Shown one piece after another: positions 10,611 to 21,608 of a stretch of 64,000 nt of DNA. Made by a program: the position numbers and the translations under genes. A model generated the notes under the pieces. The model saw nothing but the letters and a program-made list of their open reading frames with translations, did not search any database and had not been told where the DNA came from. Each line of letters starts with the position of its first letter. Position 1 is the first letter of the stretch. The stretch comes from Gliomastix tumulicola (lineage: Eukaryota; Ascomycota; Sordariomycetes; Hypocreales; Bionectriaceae): NCBI GenBank assembly GCA_001599755.1, contig BCHX01000003.1:2639289-2703288 (forward strand), in the 5' to 3' direction.

Positions 10611-12129
10611 TTAGCACGCACGCACCGACTGACCGACTGACCGACTTACTTGCTCTATTCGCGTTTCACTCAGCAACTCTTCCTCTCTTTTTAAACTAAT
10701 TGCTTCAACTACCCATTTCCTTTGTATAAAATAAAATACTTGGCAGCAATAAAATTCTATTATAATAATGACTCGACAGATGCTGGAATGATCCATGTCT
10801 TAGTAGTTACCTATACTGCTGTACTCAGAGCCCATGGCCCAGTGATTCGTACACACATAGTTACTAATTTCTCTAGCGGTATCGCCACTTACACAAGAAA
10901 CCCCCGAGACATAAGAAGAGCACCTGTGCATGAAAGCACGGCGTCGACTAGACGAAGGGGCGACAGCCTGGCTTTTCCCGTTGGACGTACAGTCAGATTC
11001 TCTCAACATACCAGACCGCCAGAACCTTGATTCTCCAACGACTGAGCCAGAGAGAGGGCTTGGGATCGAATGCTATGACTGTAAAGGTCGAACAACCCAG
11101 CTGGCGTTTGAGGCCCAGCTCACACGCCTCTTTCTCGCGAGGAAACTGCTGGTCTTGGGCCAGAAACTCTCGTAGGGCATCAGCCGTACCTATAGTACTT
11201 ATCTACTTAATGCTTGGCAGGCTTACGAGGAGCCCAGGGTACTAGTAAGCAAGCAAAGCAACATCGTCGGGTGGGCTGGCTGGCTGGCTGCTGATGAGGA
11301 GGGCAGCGACACACAACTTGGCTGCTCCTGTTGTCGCTCTAGGTAGACGACCCCCCCCCCCCCCCTTGCCAGTTGCTCCAAGCCAGTAGTCGGTGACTTG
11401 GGCAGGAAAGAATCCTTGGGGTCCTTGACCGAGCACGCGGTAGACCAGAAAACATGAGCCCTGTGTATAGGACAAAGCTATCTGGGCGTGTAATGTGGCC
11501 AGGCCTTTTTTTTTTTTTTTTTTGTAGCCACATACACACCCAAGCTGTATAGTATAGTAGTGGACGTGCGTGCGTGCTAGCAGACAATGGACCAGCCACC
11601 AACACCAGTGGTAGTCAGGTGAGGGAGGGAGGGACGGCGATGACTCTGAAAGATCTTGCTTGTTATTGATTGGCTGAGATAATATGACTACTTAGTACCT
11701 ATCCTAATCCAAAGCCCAAAGGGAACCCAAAGTCCCTACTCAAAACTTCCTCATGCTACGGGCTCAAGTGAGAAAAATAGCAAAGAAAACAAAGCTCCCC
11801 GGGAGAACGCGTATATATAAAATAAATTCACCAGCCGAGCTCGGCTTTCGTCCATCCGACCAACGCCAATGTTTTCATGAACGCCATCCAGTGTCTAAAC
11901 CCCGACTTCTTTCGTTTGACTGTACGGATGTGTCCGTATCAGATTGCCAGCACCCCCCCAGTTGTCTCTCGAGAAGTGTCGTCCAAGACATGGTTGAGTT
12001 GAGTATGTCGTCCTCGTGAGCCGACACTTAGTATCAATAGCGCTGCCAAGGGCTATTTATTATCCAGGAAACCAGTCAGCAAACGGTGCACCATTTCCTC
12101 ACAGTCCAATCCATGAACATGGCACGCAC
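10611..12129. other. Convergent intergenic region between wetA and the FLC-like gene
   Basis: Probably holds both 3' UTRs. Contains an AT-rich stretch at 10680-10770, a C15 run (11351-11365) and a T18 run (11506-11523). No gene or structured RNA recognised. Confidence 0.5.
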
Positions 12130-14277
12130 CTACCTATCGTTGTCCTGAAGCCTCTGCTGTTCCGGTGACGACCCGGGGCGGTTGAGCAGATTCGGCGACA
12201 CCGGGGACGCAGGACTCTCAGCCCGTCCTACGGGAATCTGCGGCATGCCCTCGCTGACGGGCGACCTGTCTGCGTCCAACTGGTTCCCCCCCTCCGCCCT
12301 CCGTCGGAGGCTGTCCGATGATAGCGAGGCATTGTCATCGATGTCATACTGCGACTTGAAGAGCCCCTTGTCGCCTCGCGCCGTGGCCGCCAGAGCGTCA
12401 AGCTCCGTGTTGGTGTTGAGCTGGGTCTGCGACTTCATAAACGAAGCCCGGTCGTCGGCCATGTACTGGTAGCGAGCCTCGGGGTTCCTTCGGAAGAAGA
12501 TAATGGTCGTCGACACAATGACCATGATGAGCAGGATGAGAGCGAACGCGGCATTGAGGATGAAGAGGACGACGCCGACGACACCCACAACAATGCGAGG
12601 CGCACCAAACACATTGGAGAAGATAAGGAGGAAGATGGCGTTGATGAAGTTGATGACGCAGATGGCGATGTTGAAAGAGTTGGTGCTCTTGTCCATCCAA
12701 GGTCGTAGAACCGTGGCAGCAATCAAAGCACCTGCCTCGATGACGACGAAGCTGATGGCCTGCGTCACGCCGCTCTTCTGAGAGAGCGCCACAAACATAG
12801 CCTTGACGAAGATGTACACCAACACCGGCACGATAAAGTAGTACGCCGAGGCGCGGAACTGGATGTACAGGAACCCCCACTTGTTGAGGGCTTGGGGATC
12901 GGAGAAGAGGATGTAGGCCGGGTTCCGGTGCATCGCCACGGATCGGCGGGCAATGCGGATAACCTTGCTGGCACCCCAGGCAAGGGTCAGAGTCAGGCCA
13001 AGGAGGAAGAAGACGGCGAGGACGACCAGAGCGGGCGAGTCGACCTGCGTAAACTCCCACAGGCACATGATGCACATCTGGGGAAAGCCAATGAGAGCGA
13101 CCCGGAACAGGATACCCTTGAGCACGGTGAACCACGAGTTCCGGAAATCAATGAACCTGTCCTTCGGCATGATCTTGTACTTGGCCGCAAACTCGCAGAG
13201 TCCCTTGAAGATGAGCACCGAGAGGACGGTGGCCACAATGAAGAGGCAGAAGAAGGTAAGGCACGTCGCAAACAGATTCGTCGTCTCGATTCCAGCGATG
13301 AAGGCGACACGCTGGATGCCGTAAACGATGTATGCGCCAGAGCCAGTCTCGATGTTCTTCCGCTTGGACAGAGTCACAACGCCCCCGAGAGCCCTGGGCA
13401 TCATGGCCACGCCTCTCTTGAAGAGATTGACGCCGGTGTCGATAAAAGGCACGGATCGCTTCGAGACCTGGACCGAGGTAGTCGTCAGGGAGTCGAAGAT
13501 GGTGGCAGGCGAGCCGCCAGTCGCGCGCTGGTACCAGGTGAAGATGTGCTGCATGAACTCCGTCTTGATGATACCCATGGACCACTGGAAGTCCTGCGTC
13601 CACGCCTGCGCAATGGGAGGAAGGCGGACCGCGGTAAGACCCAGGATAGCCTGGGTCTGGAAGTAGCTGAACAGGGACAGCGAGTTGGCAGCGATGTGCG
13701 AGGCGGCATTCGTGTGGCCCAGGCCAGACATGACGGCAGAGGCGCAGAGGGCAAGGCCAGCAATAACAGCCGTCGCCCACTTGACGCCGAGTAGATCCAC
13801 CGTCTTGCCATTCGAAATATCGGCCTCGACGCAGGCGACGCTCTCGCCGGTGTCCGTCAGGTTGACGTAGATGCGGACCCTGGCGTCCAGATCGGGGATG
13901 TTGTACGCGATGCCGGGAATCTGCGAGGCGGCATCGTCGGGCACGGGGAGGGAGAAGTCAATGTTGTTCTTGCCCGTGTTCATGGGGCAGAGGCCCTGGA
14001 GCTGCGTGTCGCACGGGTTGACCTTTTGGCGCAGGAACTCGTAGCCGTAGGCCGAGATGGCGACGTCGAAGATGACGTTGCCCTGGACCGACGACGTGGC
14101 CACCATGTCGATGCTCGCGCTGTTGTTCCCGGGCGTGTACACGACGTTGAACAGGGACGCCGAGAAGCTGGAGTCATCCTGGCAGGTGTTGAGCGAGTTG
14201 GATATGAGCATGCGCTCAGCGGCGACGGCCGGCGCCAAGGCCGCCAGTGCGGCGAGAGTGCGGATTGACCACCGCAT
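12130..14277 (-). CDS. FLC/TRP-like transmembrane protein (flavin carrier family)
   Basis: Start chosen at ATG 14277, because the following MRWSIRTLAALAALAPAVAAE is a clean signal peptide; the frame is open further upstream but without a sensible N-terminus. The product is 715 residues with no introns. After the signal peptide comes a luminal/extracellular ML-like beta domain with paired cysteines (about residues 22-185: LNTCQDDSSF, VNPCDTQLQGLCP, VACVEADI), then about nine membrane helices (from VKWATAVIAGLALCASAV to ALILLIMVIVSTTIIFF), then a Ser/Pro-rich cytosolic tail of about 120 residues. This layout is that of yeast Flc1-3 and fission yeast Pkd2, which are ER/plasma-membrane TRP-like proteins tied to FAD import into the ER, calcium flux and wall integrity. 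Length is normal for the family. Which paralogue it is cannot be told here. Confidence 0.9.
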   Translation of the reverse strand: MRWSIRTLAALAALAPAVAAERMLISNSLNTCQDDSSFSASLFNVVYTPGNNSASIDMVATSSVQGNVIFDVAISAYGYEFLRQKVNPCDTQLQGLCPMNTGKNNIDFSLPVPDDAASQIPGIAYNIPDLDARVRIYVNLTDTGESVACVEADISNGKTVDLLGVKWATAVIAGLALCASAVMSGLGHTNAASHIAANSLSLFSYFQTQAILGLTAVRLPPIAQAWTQDFQWSMGIIKTEFMQHIFTWYQRATGGSPATIFDSLTTTSVQVSKRSVPFIDTGVNLFKRGVAMMPRALGGVVTLSKRKNIETGSGAYIVYGIQRVAFIAGIETTNLFATCLTFFCLFIVATVLSVLIFKGLCEFAAKYKIMPKDRFIDFRNSWFTVLKGILFRVALIGFPQMCIMCLWEFTQVDSPALVVLAVFFLLGLTLTLAWGASKVIRIARRSVAMHRNPAYILFSDPQALNKWGFLYIQFRASAYYFIVPVLVYIFVKAMFVALSQKSGVTQAISFVVIEAGALIAATVLRPWMDKSTNSFNIAICVINFINAIFLLIFSNVFGAPRIVVGVVGVVLFILNAAFALILLIMVIVSTTIIFFRRNPEARYQYMADDRASFMKSQTQLNTNTELDALAATARGDKGLFKSQYDIDDNASLSSDSLRRRAEGGNQLDADRSPVSEGMPQIPVGRAESPASPVSPNLLNRPGSSPEQQRLQDNDR

Positions 14278-15701
14278 GTTGACGATGAAGATGACAGGAC
14301 GCAAGCAAGTTGGGTTGAAGTGCTCAAGAAGTGCGCGCGCGCGCGACGGTGTCTTCAGATGTCCTCTGGGCTGGCCCCAGGTTCTAACTAAGCCCCAGAA
14401 AACGCGCGTCGCCTGGAATAGCTCGCAATAATAACGAACGACTGGCGCCAAACGACGGGATGTCAACCTGACTGGACCACGGATAGCGAGTGGGTGAATC
14501 ACCAAAGAACGACGGGGCGGCAGATGGGCGTCGTCGGATCGGAAATCGGGCAACGAAAAAGAAGAGGTGGCAGACGGGGAGGGCGGGCGAGCGAGCGGTG
14601 GAACGGAGATTCAGCGACAAGTTGGCGAGATTTGTGTTTGCGTGTCGTGTTTTGAGTTTTACCAGCTGCGCACTGGAATGGATCGAATTGAGAATGGCCG
14701 GAGGAGGCGGGAAATGAATGAATACGAGGTCGCCTCTAGAGTTTCTGCGGGAGAGACACGAGGGGCCCGAAATGGTGAGAATGGTCGCAAGTGCAACGTG
14801 ATCAGCGGCCCATTCGCGCTGCAGCGATCGGTAGTCGACAACGAGCCGTGGCTCATGACACGATGTCAGCGCCTAGGAGAGACCGCAAAACGACCGCCGC
14901 GTGCAGGCAAAATGAGTGAATGAAATCATCAGAGGTTTCCCATGCCCCCCTGCATCGATGTTTCGATGCGGAGTGTTTGCAGCAATCCATCGCTTTTGGG
15001 CCCCGCTTCAGACGCTGGAAAATGGGCTAGACTCGCTGTGGACGCTGGAAAAGCGGGGCTCGTCCAGCCGGACCCGGCAACAAGCTCCGAACCACAGTCC
15101 AGGACACGACTTCCTCTGCTGATTACTGCACTGCCTCCCAATTTGGAGTCCAGGGTCGATAATTCCAATAATGCAGGGACTATCCGACGTCACTTCCCTC
15201 CCTCTGTACGGGTGCCCGACTCCACACCTACAATTCAACAGGATGCAGACAGGCCACTATCCCCTTGCCAGAGATGAATGACATGATGGCAGCACGTCCA
15301 TTCCGTCTCGGTCCAACCCTCAACCAAAACCAGGGACGAACTAACAAAAGCGGGGCGTGTAGACCGCCAAGAGCACCACCATCCGATCGATGGATCTTTG
15401 CGATGGCATGATCTGGGGAAGAAGTCAACAATCAACGCCATCCAGTTTCACATCTCGAGTCCATGTGATGTTGAGCCTCTGTCAGCCATGATTACAAGTC
15501 TACTGATAAGTTACGTATCTGGTTGGTATTGCGCTGCGAAACCATTGTGATCCCCCCGTCTAGAGTGTGCGTAGCGCGTAATGGTACAGAGCCGTTTTCC
15601 CCCCCGTCAGATTCCCATTAATAGAAGAGTCCCAACCTGCTGAAAATCAAAGTTTTGAAATTCCGTCCAAAATATGCCCAGTCCGTCCCGAGGCCGCAAG
15701 A
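14278..15701. other. Intergenic region upstream of the FLC-like gene
   Basis: Contains a short CG-alternating run near 14333-14346 in the probable leader of the FLC-like gene and the 3' side of the DUF3433 gene. No gene supported. Confidence 0.5.
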
Positions 15702-18332
15702 TCACAAAACATCCCACTGCATATTCCACGGCTGATTTCCCTGCGAGACGTCAAGCCCGTGCTTGTAGTCGCTCAGCAGCTCCTCCTGATCGACGCCGCA
15801 GTGCGTCTGCCCGTCGCGTCCCACGAACCAGCCGAGTCCGTACGTCGTCCCATCATTGAGCCTCTGCGTCATGTCCGAGTTGCTCAGCTCGTTCGTCTTG
15901 ACGAAGTTGTAGAGCATCTTGCTCTGGTGGATAAAGGCCAGAATTGACGCGATAGTGTTCGGCTGTCGTGGGAGGAATGGATGCCGTCGCCTGACGAAGA
16001 CGATTGCCGCCACCGTCATCATGTACACGAGTATGAACAGAGTAAGCGCCAGCGACAGGTAGAAGGACAGGAGGGTCTCTCGTCCCGAGTTGATGGATTC
16101 CTTCTTGCCATTCTCCTCGTCGTTGTGATCCAACGCATCAGAGAGCTGAGAGACAAACTTGCGCCCGTCCACGGTTGCGAGACTGGTTACCAGCACCGTC
16201 ATCCACTCGGCCATCACTGTGCCAAACCCCACCAAGAACATCAGGATGTGGCCGTTGAAGAGTGCCTGGATGGGCAGGTATCCGAAAGGCACCGCCGTGT
16301 AATCCAGTGTCAGCGTCTTCGAGGGGGCATGCCGCCTTGAGAGGATATAGTACGGCTCCATCATGCGCACAGCCGTCTCCAGGGCATTCCACGAGAGCTT
16401 GATGCCGACTGCCATCGCCGTGATGGCCCAGGGTGCCTTGTCAGTCACCACATCGGCCGGGGTGAAAAGGAAAGCGGGTATGAAGCCGATGAAAAGCACG
16501 AGGGCGATAAAGAAGGGGATGCTTCCTCCCATTCGCAGCATCAGTGGATGCGGGTTCTCGTCGAAGTGGCGATCATGATATTTGTCCCGCTCCCTACTCG
16601 TGGGCGGGTTCTCGTCGTCCGGCGCTAGCGATGAGTTGCGCAGGATGTATCGGTGGTGCTTGAGCTTGTGGTGGATATCCTTGGGCTTGATCGTGTCCGT
16701 ATCCTTGAAATCCATCAAGATATGGCTCACAACAGCCATGGACGCCAGCCCGGCAATGCCTCTCACGTCGCCCACCAGCCCAGACCGTCTAGCCTGGAGC
16801 AAGTAAAACAGCCCGCATCCAGCTACGGCGTTGACGAGTAGAGTCGAGAGCAGAAGTCGGGACCAAATGGGCGAGAAGAGTATCTCCTTGTCGTCATCGG
16901 GGTGCAGGTTGCGCTCTGCGCGGCTAGGAGTGAGGACAAGGGATGCTGCCGCAAAAGTTGGCACAAGCGATACCGCAAATGTCGTGGCCATCGACGACAG
17001 TGCCACAGCCGTATGCCCAACCTTCAGTGCACGGAACGGCCGGAAGAAGCTGAAACTGGTCACATAGTCGACGTTGATAGACTCGGCTGCCAGCGCTCCA
17101 CCCGGCCTCGACATCTGGTAGTATGCCTCGAGTCGTCGAACCTCGAAGTCCGTAAACTGCCACAGAACGCCGTACACCACGGCAATCAGCGTCGGTCCGA
17201 ACTTCGTCATGAAGTAAAGTCCCGGTTCCACGTCCTCCGGCTTCTTGAATCTTAGCAGCGGGTTGTCGCCGCTGTATCGTTGAAACAGGAATTCCTGCAT
17301 ACCCGCCAGTGCAAGAGAAAGCACAATAAGCATGGTGAGCCACGGCCAGCGCATAGAGAAGGGCTTCCAGTTGGGCTGCGGGTAGAAAATCTGTGTGCCC
17401 GGGCGATTGGGAACGAATGTTGATCGACGGGTCTCATCCGACGCCATGGTAAGGGGACCCTCTATCGTGCTGATGTCCGTCTCAGCTCTCTCGACGATTA
17501 CTTCGATGACCTCGCCTCGGCGGTTGGCTGCGTCCTGCCCAGCCTCCCGGATAGACTGGCCTCGACCAGGGCCCTTAATCCCCAATCGACGAGAGAAACT
17601 CCTAGCCATGCTCTTCCCTGGGCTGGTCGGCGTCAGGAGCTCCTGGTCTCGCAGCCTCGCCTGCGGACGCATGCCCTGACCTAGTCCGCCCGTCAATCTT
17701 CCCTGCGCTTCCTGGTTCTGGAGTTTCCGAATGAAGTTCTCATCGTATTGATTCAAGGGTCCAATGGGCGTGTTGGGTTCGAACTCCGACGAGGGGGGAC
17801 CCTCCTCCGGGATCGAGTCGTGCCTGAGATCGACGCCGCCCATAGGAGCTGCCGATCGCAGCAGCGACATGTCGTATTCCTCGCTGTCGGTGTCCTGCGA
17901 CGCATTGCGCATCCTGGGCGACAATAAACTGCTGTGACTGCTCCCGCCCGAGGGGCGATGAGGCAGCGGCGGCGGATTAACGCCATCACTGCTGTCGGTG
18001 CTCACGGTCAGTGGTGCATACCCTCCATTTGACGAGTAGGCAAACCGTCCCGCCCACACATTCCCATGCGACTGCGATCGTCCATCATTTCCCAATGGTG
18101 CTCCTGCTCCTCCTCCTCCTCCTCCTCCTCCAAGGCCAATCTCAGGTCCGCCGGTCCTCGGCGAGAGCGCAGGCTCGCGGCCTGGGCTCAGCGGGCTGCC
18201 GGGAAGGTCGTACGGGTTCGCGCCGAGGTCGGTGATCTCAGCGAAGCTGGCGATGCGATGGCTCAGTCGCTGCGGTGTCTGCGGTTCGGCGCTGCGCAGC
18301 GGTTCCCTGCCTACTTGGCTATACTGCGGCAT
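15702..18332 (-). CDS. DUF3433-domain multi-pass membrane protein
   Basis: Single exon, 876 residues from ATG 18332. Residues 1 to about 330 are hydrophilic and disordered, with a Gly run (GLGGGGGGGGAG), Ser/Pro-rich phosphorylation-prone sequence and a DTDSEEYDMSLLRSA motif. From about 340 there are roughly nine hydrophobic segments. Two copies of the same module can be seen: one near 375-465 (GVLWQFTDFEVRRLEAYYQM ... VDYVTSFSFFRPFRALKVGH) and one near 630-730 (SWNALETAVRMMEPYYILSR ... LDYTAVPFGYLPIQALFNGH). This tandem arrangement is typical of DUF3433 proteins. The charged loop DDKEILFSPIWSRLL lies between them. Members of this fungal family are often left uncharacterised; I recall Neurospora spray, linked to calcium distribution, as a possible relative, but this is from memory and uncertain. 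Role probably membrane-associated; substrate unknown. Confidence 0.85.
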   Translation of the reverse strand: MPQYSQVGREPLRSAEPQTPQRLSHRIASFAEITDLGANPYDLPGSPLSPGREPALSPRTGGPEIGLGGGGGGGGAGAPLGNDGRSQSHGNVWAGRFAYSSNGGYAPLTVSTDSSDGVNPPPLPHRPSGGSSHSSLLSPRMRNASQDTDSEEYDMSLLRSAAPMGGVDLRHDSIPEEGPPSSEFEPNTPIGPLNQYDENFIRKLQNQEAQGRLTGGLGQGMRPQARLRDQELLTPTSPGKSMARSFSRRLGIKGPGRGQSIREAGQDAANRRGEVIEVIVERAETDISTIEGPLTMASDETRRSTFVPNRPGTQIFYPQPNWKPFSMRWPWLTMLIVLSLALAGMQEFLFQRYSGDNPLLRFKKPEDVEPGLYFMTKFGPTLIAVVYGVLWQFTDFEVRRLEAYYQMSRPGGALAAESINVDYVTSFSFFRPFRALKVGHTAVALSSMATTFAVSLVPTFAAASLVLTPSRAERNLHPDDDKEILFSPIWSRLLLSTLLVNAVAGCGLFYLLQARRSGLVGDVRGIAGLASMAVVSHILMDFKDTDTIKPKDIHHKLKHHRYILRNSSLAPDDENPPTSRERDKYHDRHFDENPHPLMLRMGGSIPFFIALVLFIGFIPAFLFTPADVVTDKAPWAITAMAVGIKLSWNALETAVRMMEPYYILSRRHAPSKTLTLDYTAVPFGYLPIQALFNGHILMFLVGFGTVMAEWMTVLVTSLATVDGRKFVSQLSDALDHNDEENGKKESINSGRETLLSFYLSLALTLFILVYMMTVAAIVFVRRRHPFLPRQPNTIASILAFIHQSKMLYNFVKTNELSNSDMTQRLNDGTTYGLGWFVGRDGQTHCGVDQEELLSDYKHGLDVSQGNQPWNMQWDVL

Positions 18333-19769
18333 CTTTGATCCGGATCAACATGGCGCAGCGTAGCAACACCCACCCCGTTCCATTCGTCAGCCGTCCCAGT
18401 CGGCGAGGGCGCACCCAGCACAGCACAACACAGGTGTTGGGGCAGTCAAGGCTTTTAACGAGCGTGGTACGAGGAACGAGAGGAAGGCAATGCACAGAGA
18501 ATAACGACAGACGAATGACGAAGCATGTGCAGAAAAGAAGAGGAATGGGAAAAGAGAGAGGAAAAGCAAAAAAAGGTCGACGTGGTGGGGGATGACTATT
18601 CGTATTGACGGGCGGCAGCTGAATTGTCGGGTCCGGGTCTCTCTCTCTGCAGGTCGGTCGGTCAGGTTGCTCAGGGATCAATCACCTGCAGGCCAAGGCA
18701 AACATGGGTTCCAGCCCTGGGCAAACTTGTCCGTGGAAAGCGCAGCGGGAAAGGGGAAAGCACGTCCCAGCGCCTGGCCTTCCCACCCACTTTTGCCGAG
18801 CCGAGAACCCTCTTCCTTCCACAGGCGACGCCCAGGGCAAGCCTCTTAGCGCCTGTAGTCAATCTTTTAGCGCACTCGAACTGTCAGATTTCAGCACCTT
18901 CTCGCACTTCTTCCTCCAACCAGGACTCGGAAATCCCCGTCTGCAGCGCGTCGAGGCTCAGGCGTGGCGTTTGCGGCTGGAAAACCTGCACACGAGACAC
19001 ACATCCCACCCATCCGTTACGCAGGTGCAAGGCCAAAATAAGCAACCCTGCTCACACACCATGCAACATGCAACCCTCAGCTCGTCTGCAATGCAAGCCT
19101 GCAATGCACCCCTAGCCCCGTAGGGCTGCGCGCAGTGGACGGGCACCCTTGGTCAGCATTTCAGCGAAAAGGAATCACAGACAGGTTTCTCCTCCCCACC
19201 CCCCAGCTCGAACTCCGCATAATACCGCATCGCCATTGGCCGAATGGAGAGCCAACCCCTGACACAGTCGGCTTGCCATGCTGACGGCTAATAAATCTTG
19301 GAAGAGAGGGTGGTATTTTGGGAAACCGGCCTGCAGTTCTATTGGAGCTCAGCTGATGGTCCGATGGGGACCGCCCGCAGTAGTGCCCTCCGAAGGGCTT
19401 TAAATACTCCAGGCCTTGACTATATTAGCCCAACCTCCCTCTTCTAGCGTCTCGGGTCTTGCTCGACTCTCGTGCGCCCCTATCGGCCAAGTGCCGTGCC
19501 ATGAGACGCGTGGACAGAAGGAGAGCAAAGCACCTGAAAATAAAGGCCTGTGATTTCTAACGTTGCTTTACCAATCATACATCCAAATGTCGTGACCACC
19601 AAGACCTCTCCATCTATACATGCTTATATCCCATAAATCCTATACACGTCATCCTTGCTCTTTATACATATACTACTTGGCAGACGAATCGTGAACCGGT
19701 TTTGGCATCCCGTTCCGCCCCCTCCGATGCCGTCTCGTATCCCCTACGGCACATCACACGTGTCTACCG
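18333..19769. other. Intergenic region
   Basis: Upstream region of the DUF3433 gene on the left and 3' side of the mannosidase gene on the right. ORFs up to 163 codons occur on the plus strand but look like composition effects with no domain. Nothing else recognised. Confidence 0.45.
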
Positions 19770-21608
19770 TCATGTCGTCGGCCTCCTGAACGGGTGCGCT
19801 TCCGTGTTGAACACCCACTCGTCCAGGCTGATGACACTCGGATCCTCGAAGACGAGGTAAAAGTACTTGAGTGTCTCGCCCAACCAGAACGTCTAAGCAG
19901 TCGGCGTCAGCTCATGTCAGACGCCACATCAAGTCAAGATGAAAAAGAAGAAAAAGAAAAAAGAATGCCTTACCTCCATCGAGTCAACCTTGTCGCTGAG
20001 ACGCACTGTCACGTCGTCGATCGAAGCAAACGCCATCTCCGTCTCCGTCTCCCTCACGACGCCCTCGTACATCCTCCACGCGGCATCCCGCCACACCTGG
20101 TCGCCCGTGATGCGCCACATGTAGAAGACGCTCTCGATGGCCTCGGGCCGCAGGAGGTACCGCCTGTCGCGCACCCGGAGGATGCCCGCGGGCAGCGAGC
20201 TGAGCCGGCTCGGGCCAAAGGCCGTCGCGTCGTACTGGCACGGGCCGTCGAGGTTCTCGCAGGGCACGAGCTGGGAAATCTCGGGCATGATGTTTGTCTC
20301 GAATGCGTCGTACATCCAGACGCAGCCGGCCGCGAGCCGCGAGCCGAGGTCGACGTAGTCGTCTCGAGAGAGCAGACGGCCTGCGAGGCCGTACATGCCT
20401 CCGGCGAAGCACGTGAGGTGCTCCATCTCGGCTGACAGGACCTGCTCTCCCTTCTTAAGTAGAGCATTGCCGGACAGGAGGATGTTGGCGTCCTCTGGCG
20501 TCATCGGTCGGTAGAGGAGGTTGGCCTTGGCCGCATCAAGCGCAGCGACTGTCATCTCCTCGTACTGCGGATCTAGCCCGCCGAGGAGAGCGTGCATCTT
20601 GGGGAAATACTCGTACAGCGAATCCGCACCCGCACCGAACGTAAACCTCTCGGGTAGGAGGGCCCTCTCCTCCTTCCAGTCCAGAGAAAGGGGCAGAAGG
20701 CCTGGGATAGTGGTCTCATTCTGCACTCGGTACAAGAACTGCTTGACCCGCTCCGTAGCATCGTAGTACTTGGGGTCACCCGTCAGTTGGCTGAGGCGGG
20801 TGAATTCCAAGCACAGGGAGCCACCAGCCGCGCCGGACATGTTGGGGTCCGCAAGCTGCTTTCCAATCTTAGCCTTGTCAAAGCTCAAGTAGTGGTTCGG
20901 CAGCCGATTGGGAGTGTCGAACGCCATGTACAGTGTATCGCCCAGTTCCCTCGCCTTGTCCAGCAGGGCAGGCTCCTCGGACAGCTCGTACGCGGCAATC
21001 AGCCCTCCCAGGTACCGAATCGTCACCTCGAACAGGTTGACAGACTTATCCGGCGTCTTCGCCCAGTCGATGACGGCAACCTCCTTGACGGCTCGCCGGA
21101 AGTCGTCCTTGAGGCCCATGATCCACAGCGTGTCGAGCGCATCGACGAGCTGTGCCGACCAGCCCGACAGCGACTTCTTCCCCTTGCCGGAGAGGGGCAT
21201 CAGCTCGTCGTTGGTCCACGCATACGTCTTGTACGCCTCCCAGCTCTTGACAAACTTGGCCTTGATCATCTCCTTCTTCGCCTGGGGCCGGCTGTTCTTG
21301 GGCGACGTGGGCGGCACGCTGGCCTGGATCTTGGGGAATCGTTTCGAGTGCCCCGCCGGAGGGGACTTGATGTCCTTGGGCGGGAAGAAGAGCTCGGCCT
21401 TGCTCCAGTCATAGGTGCTGGGTATGTATTTGAAGCTGTCGAGCGTCTTGTGGTTGCTGTGCGAAGGGGACGAGGACGAGGAGGACGTCGAGTCATGGGC
21501 TGCGGATCGTACGTAGTCGAAGTTGCGCCATGTGAGGAAGGAAACGATGAGGAATGCGACGAGGGCGATGTAGCGACGACCGAGTCGTCCCTGGAGCTGG
21601 TTCAACAT
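19770..21608 (-). CDS. Class I alpha-1,2-mannosidase, GH47 (type II membrane protein)
   Basis: Exons 19974-21608 and 19770-19892, joined in phase 0 across an 81-bp intron (GTAAGG...CTTAG). Without that join the frame ends in a meaningless Phe run. Spliced product 585 residues. A short cytosolic tail and signal anchor (YIALVAFLIVSFLTW, residues 13-27) point to ER/Golgi placement with luminal catalysis, followed by a Ser-rich stem. GH47 landmarks: AQLVDALDTLWIMGL, FEVTIRYLGGLIAAYELS, LTCFAGGMYGLAGRLL, YLLRPEAIESVFYMWRITGD, and in the last exon TFWLGETLKYFYLVFEDP and FNTEAHPF, the Thr that binds calcium. The enzyme trims alpha-1,2-linked mannose from N-glycans. Length and completeness of the motifs suggest an active enzyme. 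The ER-type and Golgi-type subgroups cannot be separated with confidence here. Confidence 0.92.

Noticed and set aside
12892..13794. 300-codon plus-strand frame antisense to the FLC-like gene
   Set aside because: It lies wholly opposite a well-supported membrane-protein gene and has the charged composition expected when hydrophobic codons are read in reverse. No domain.
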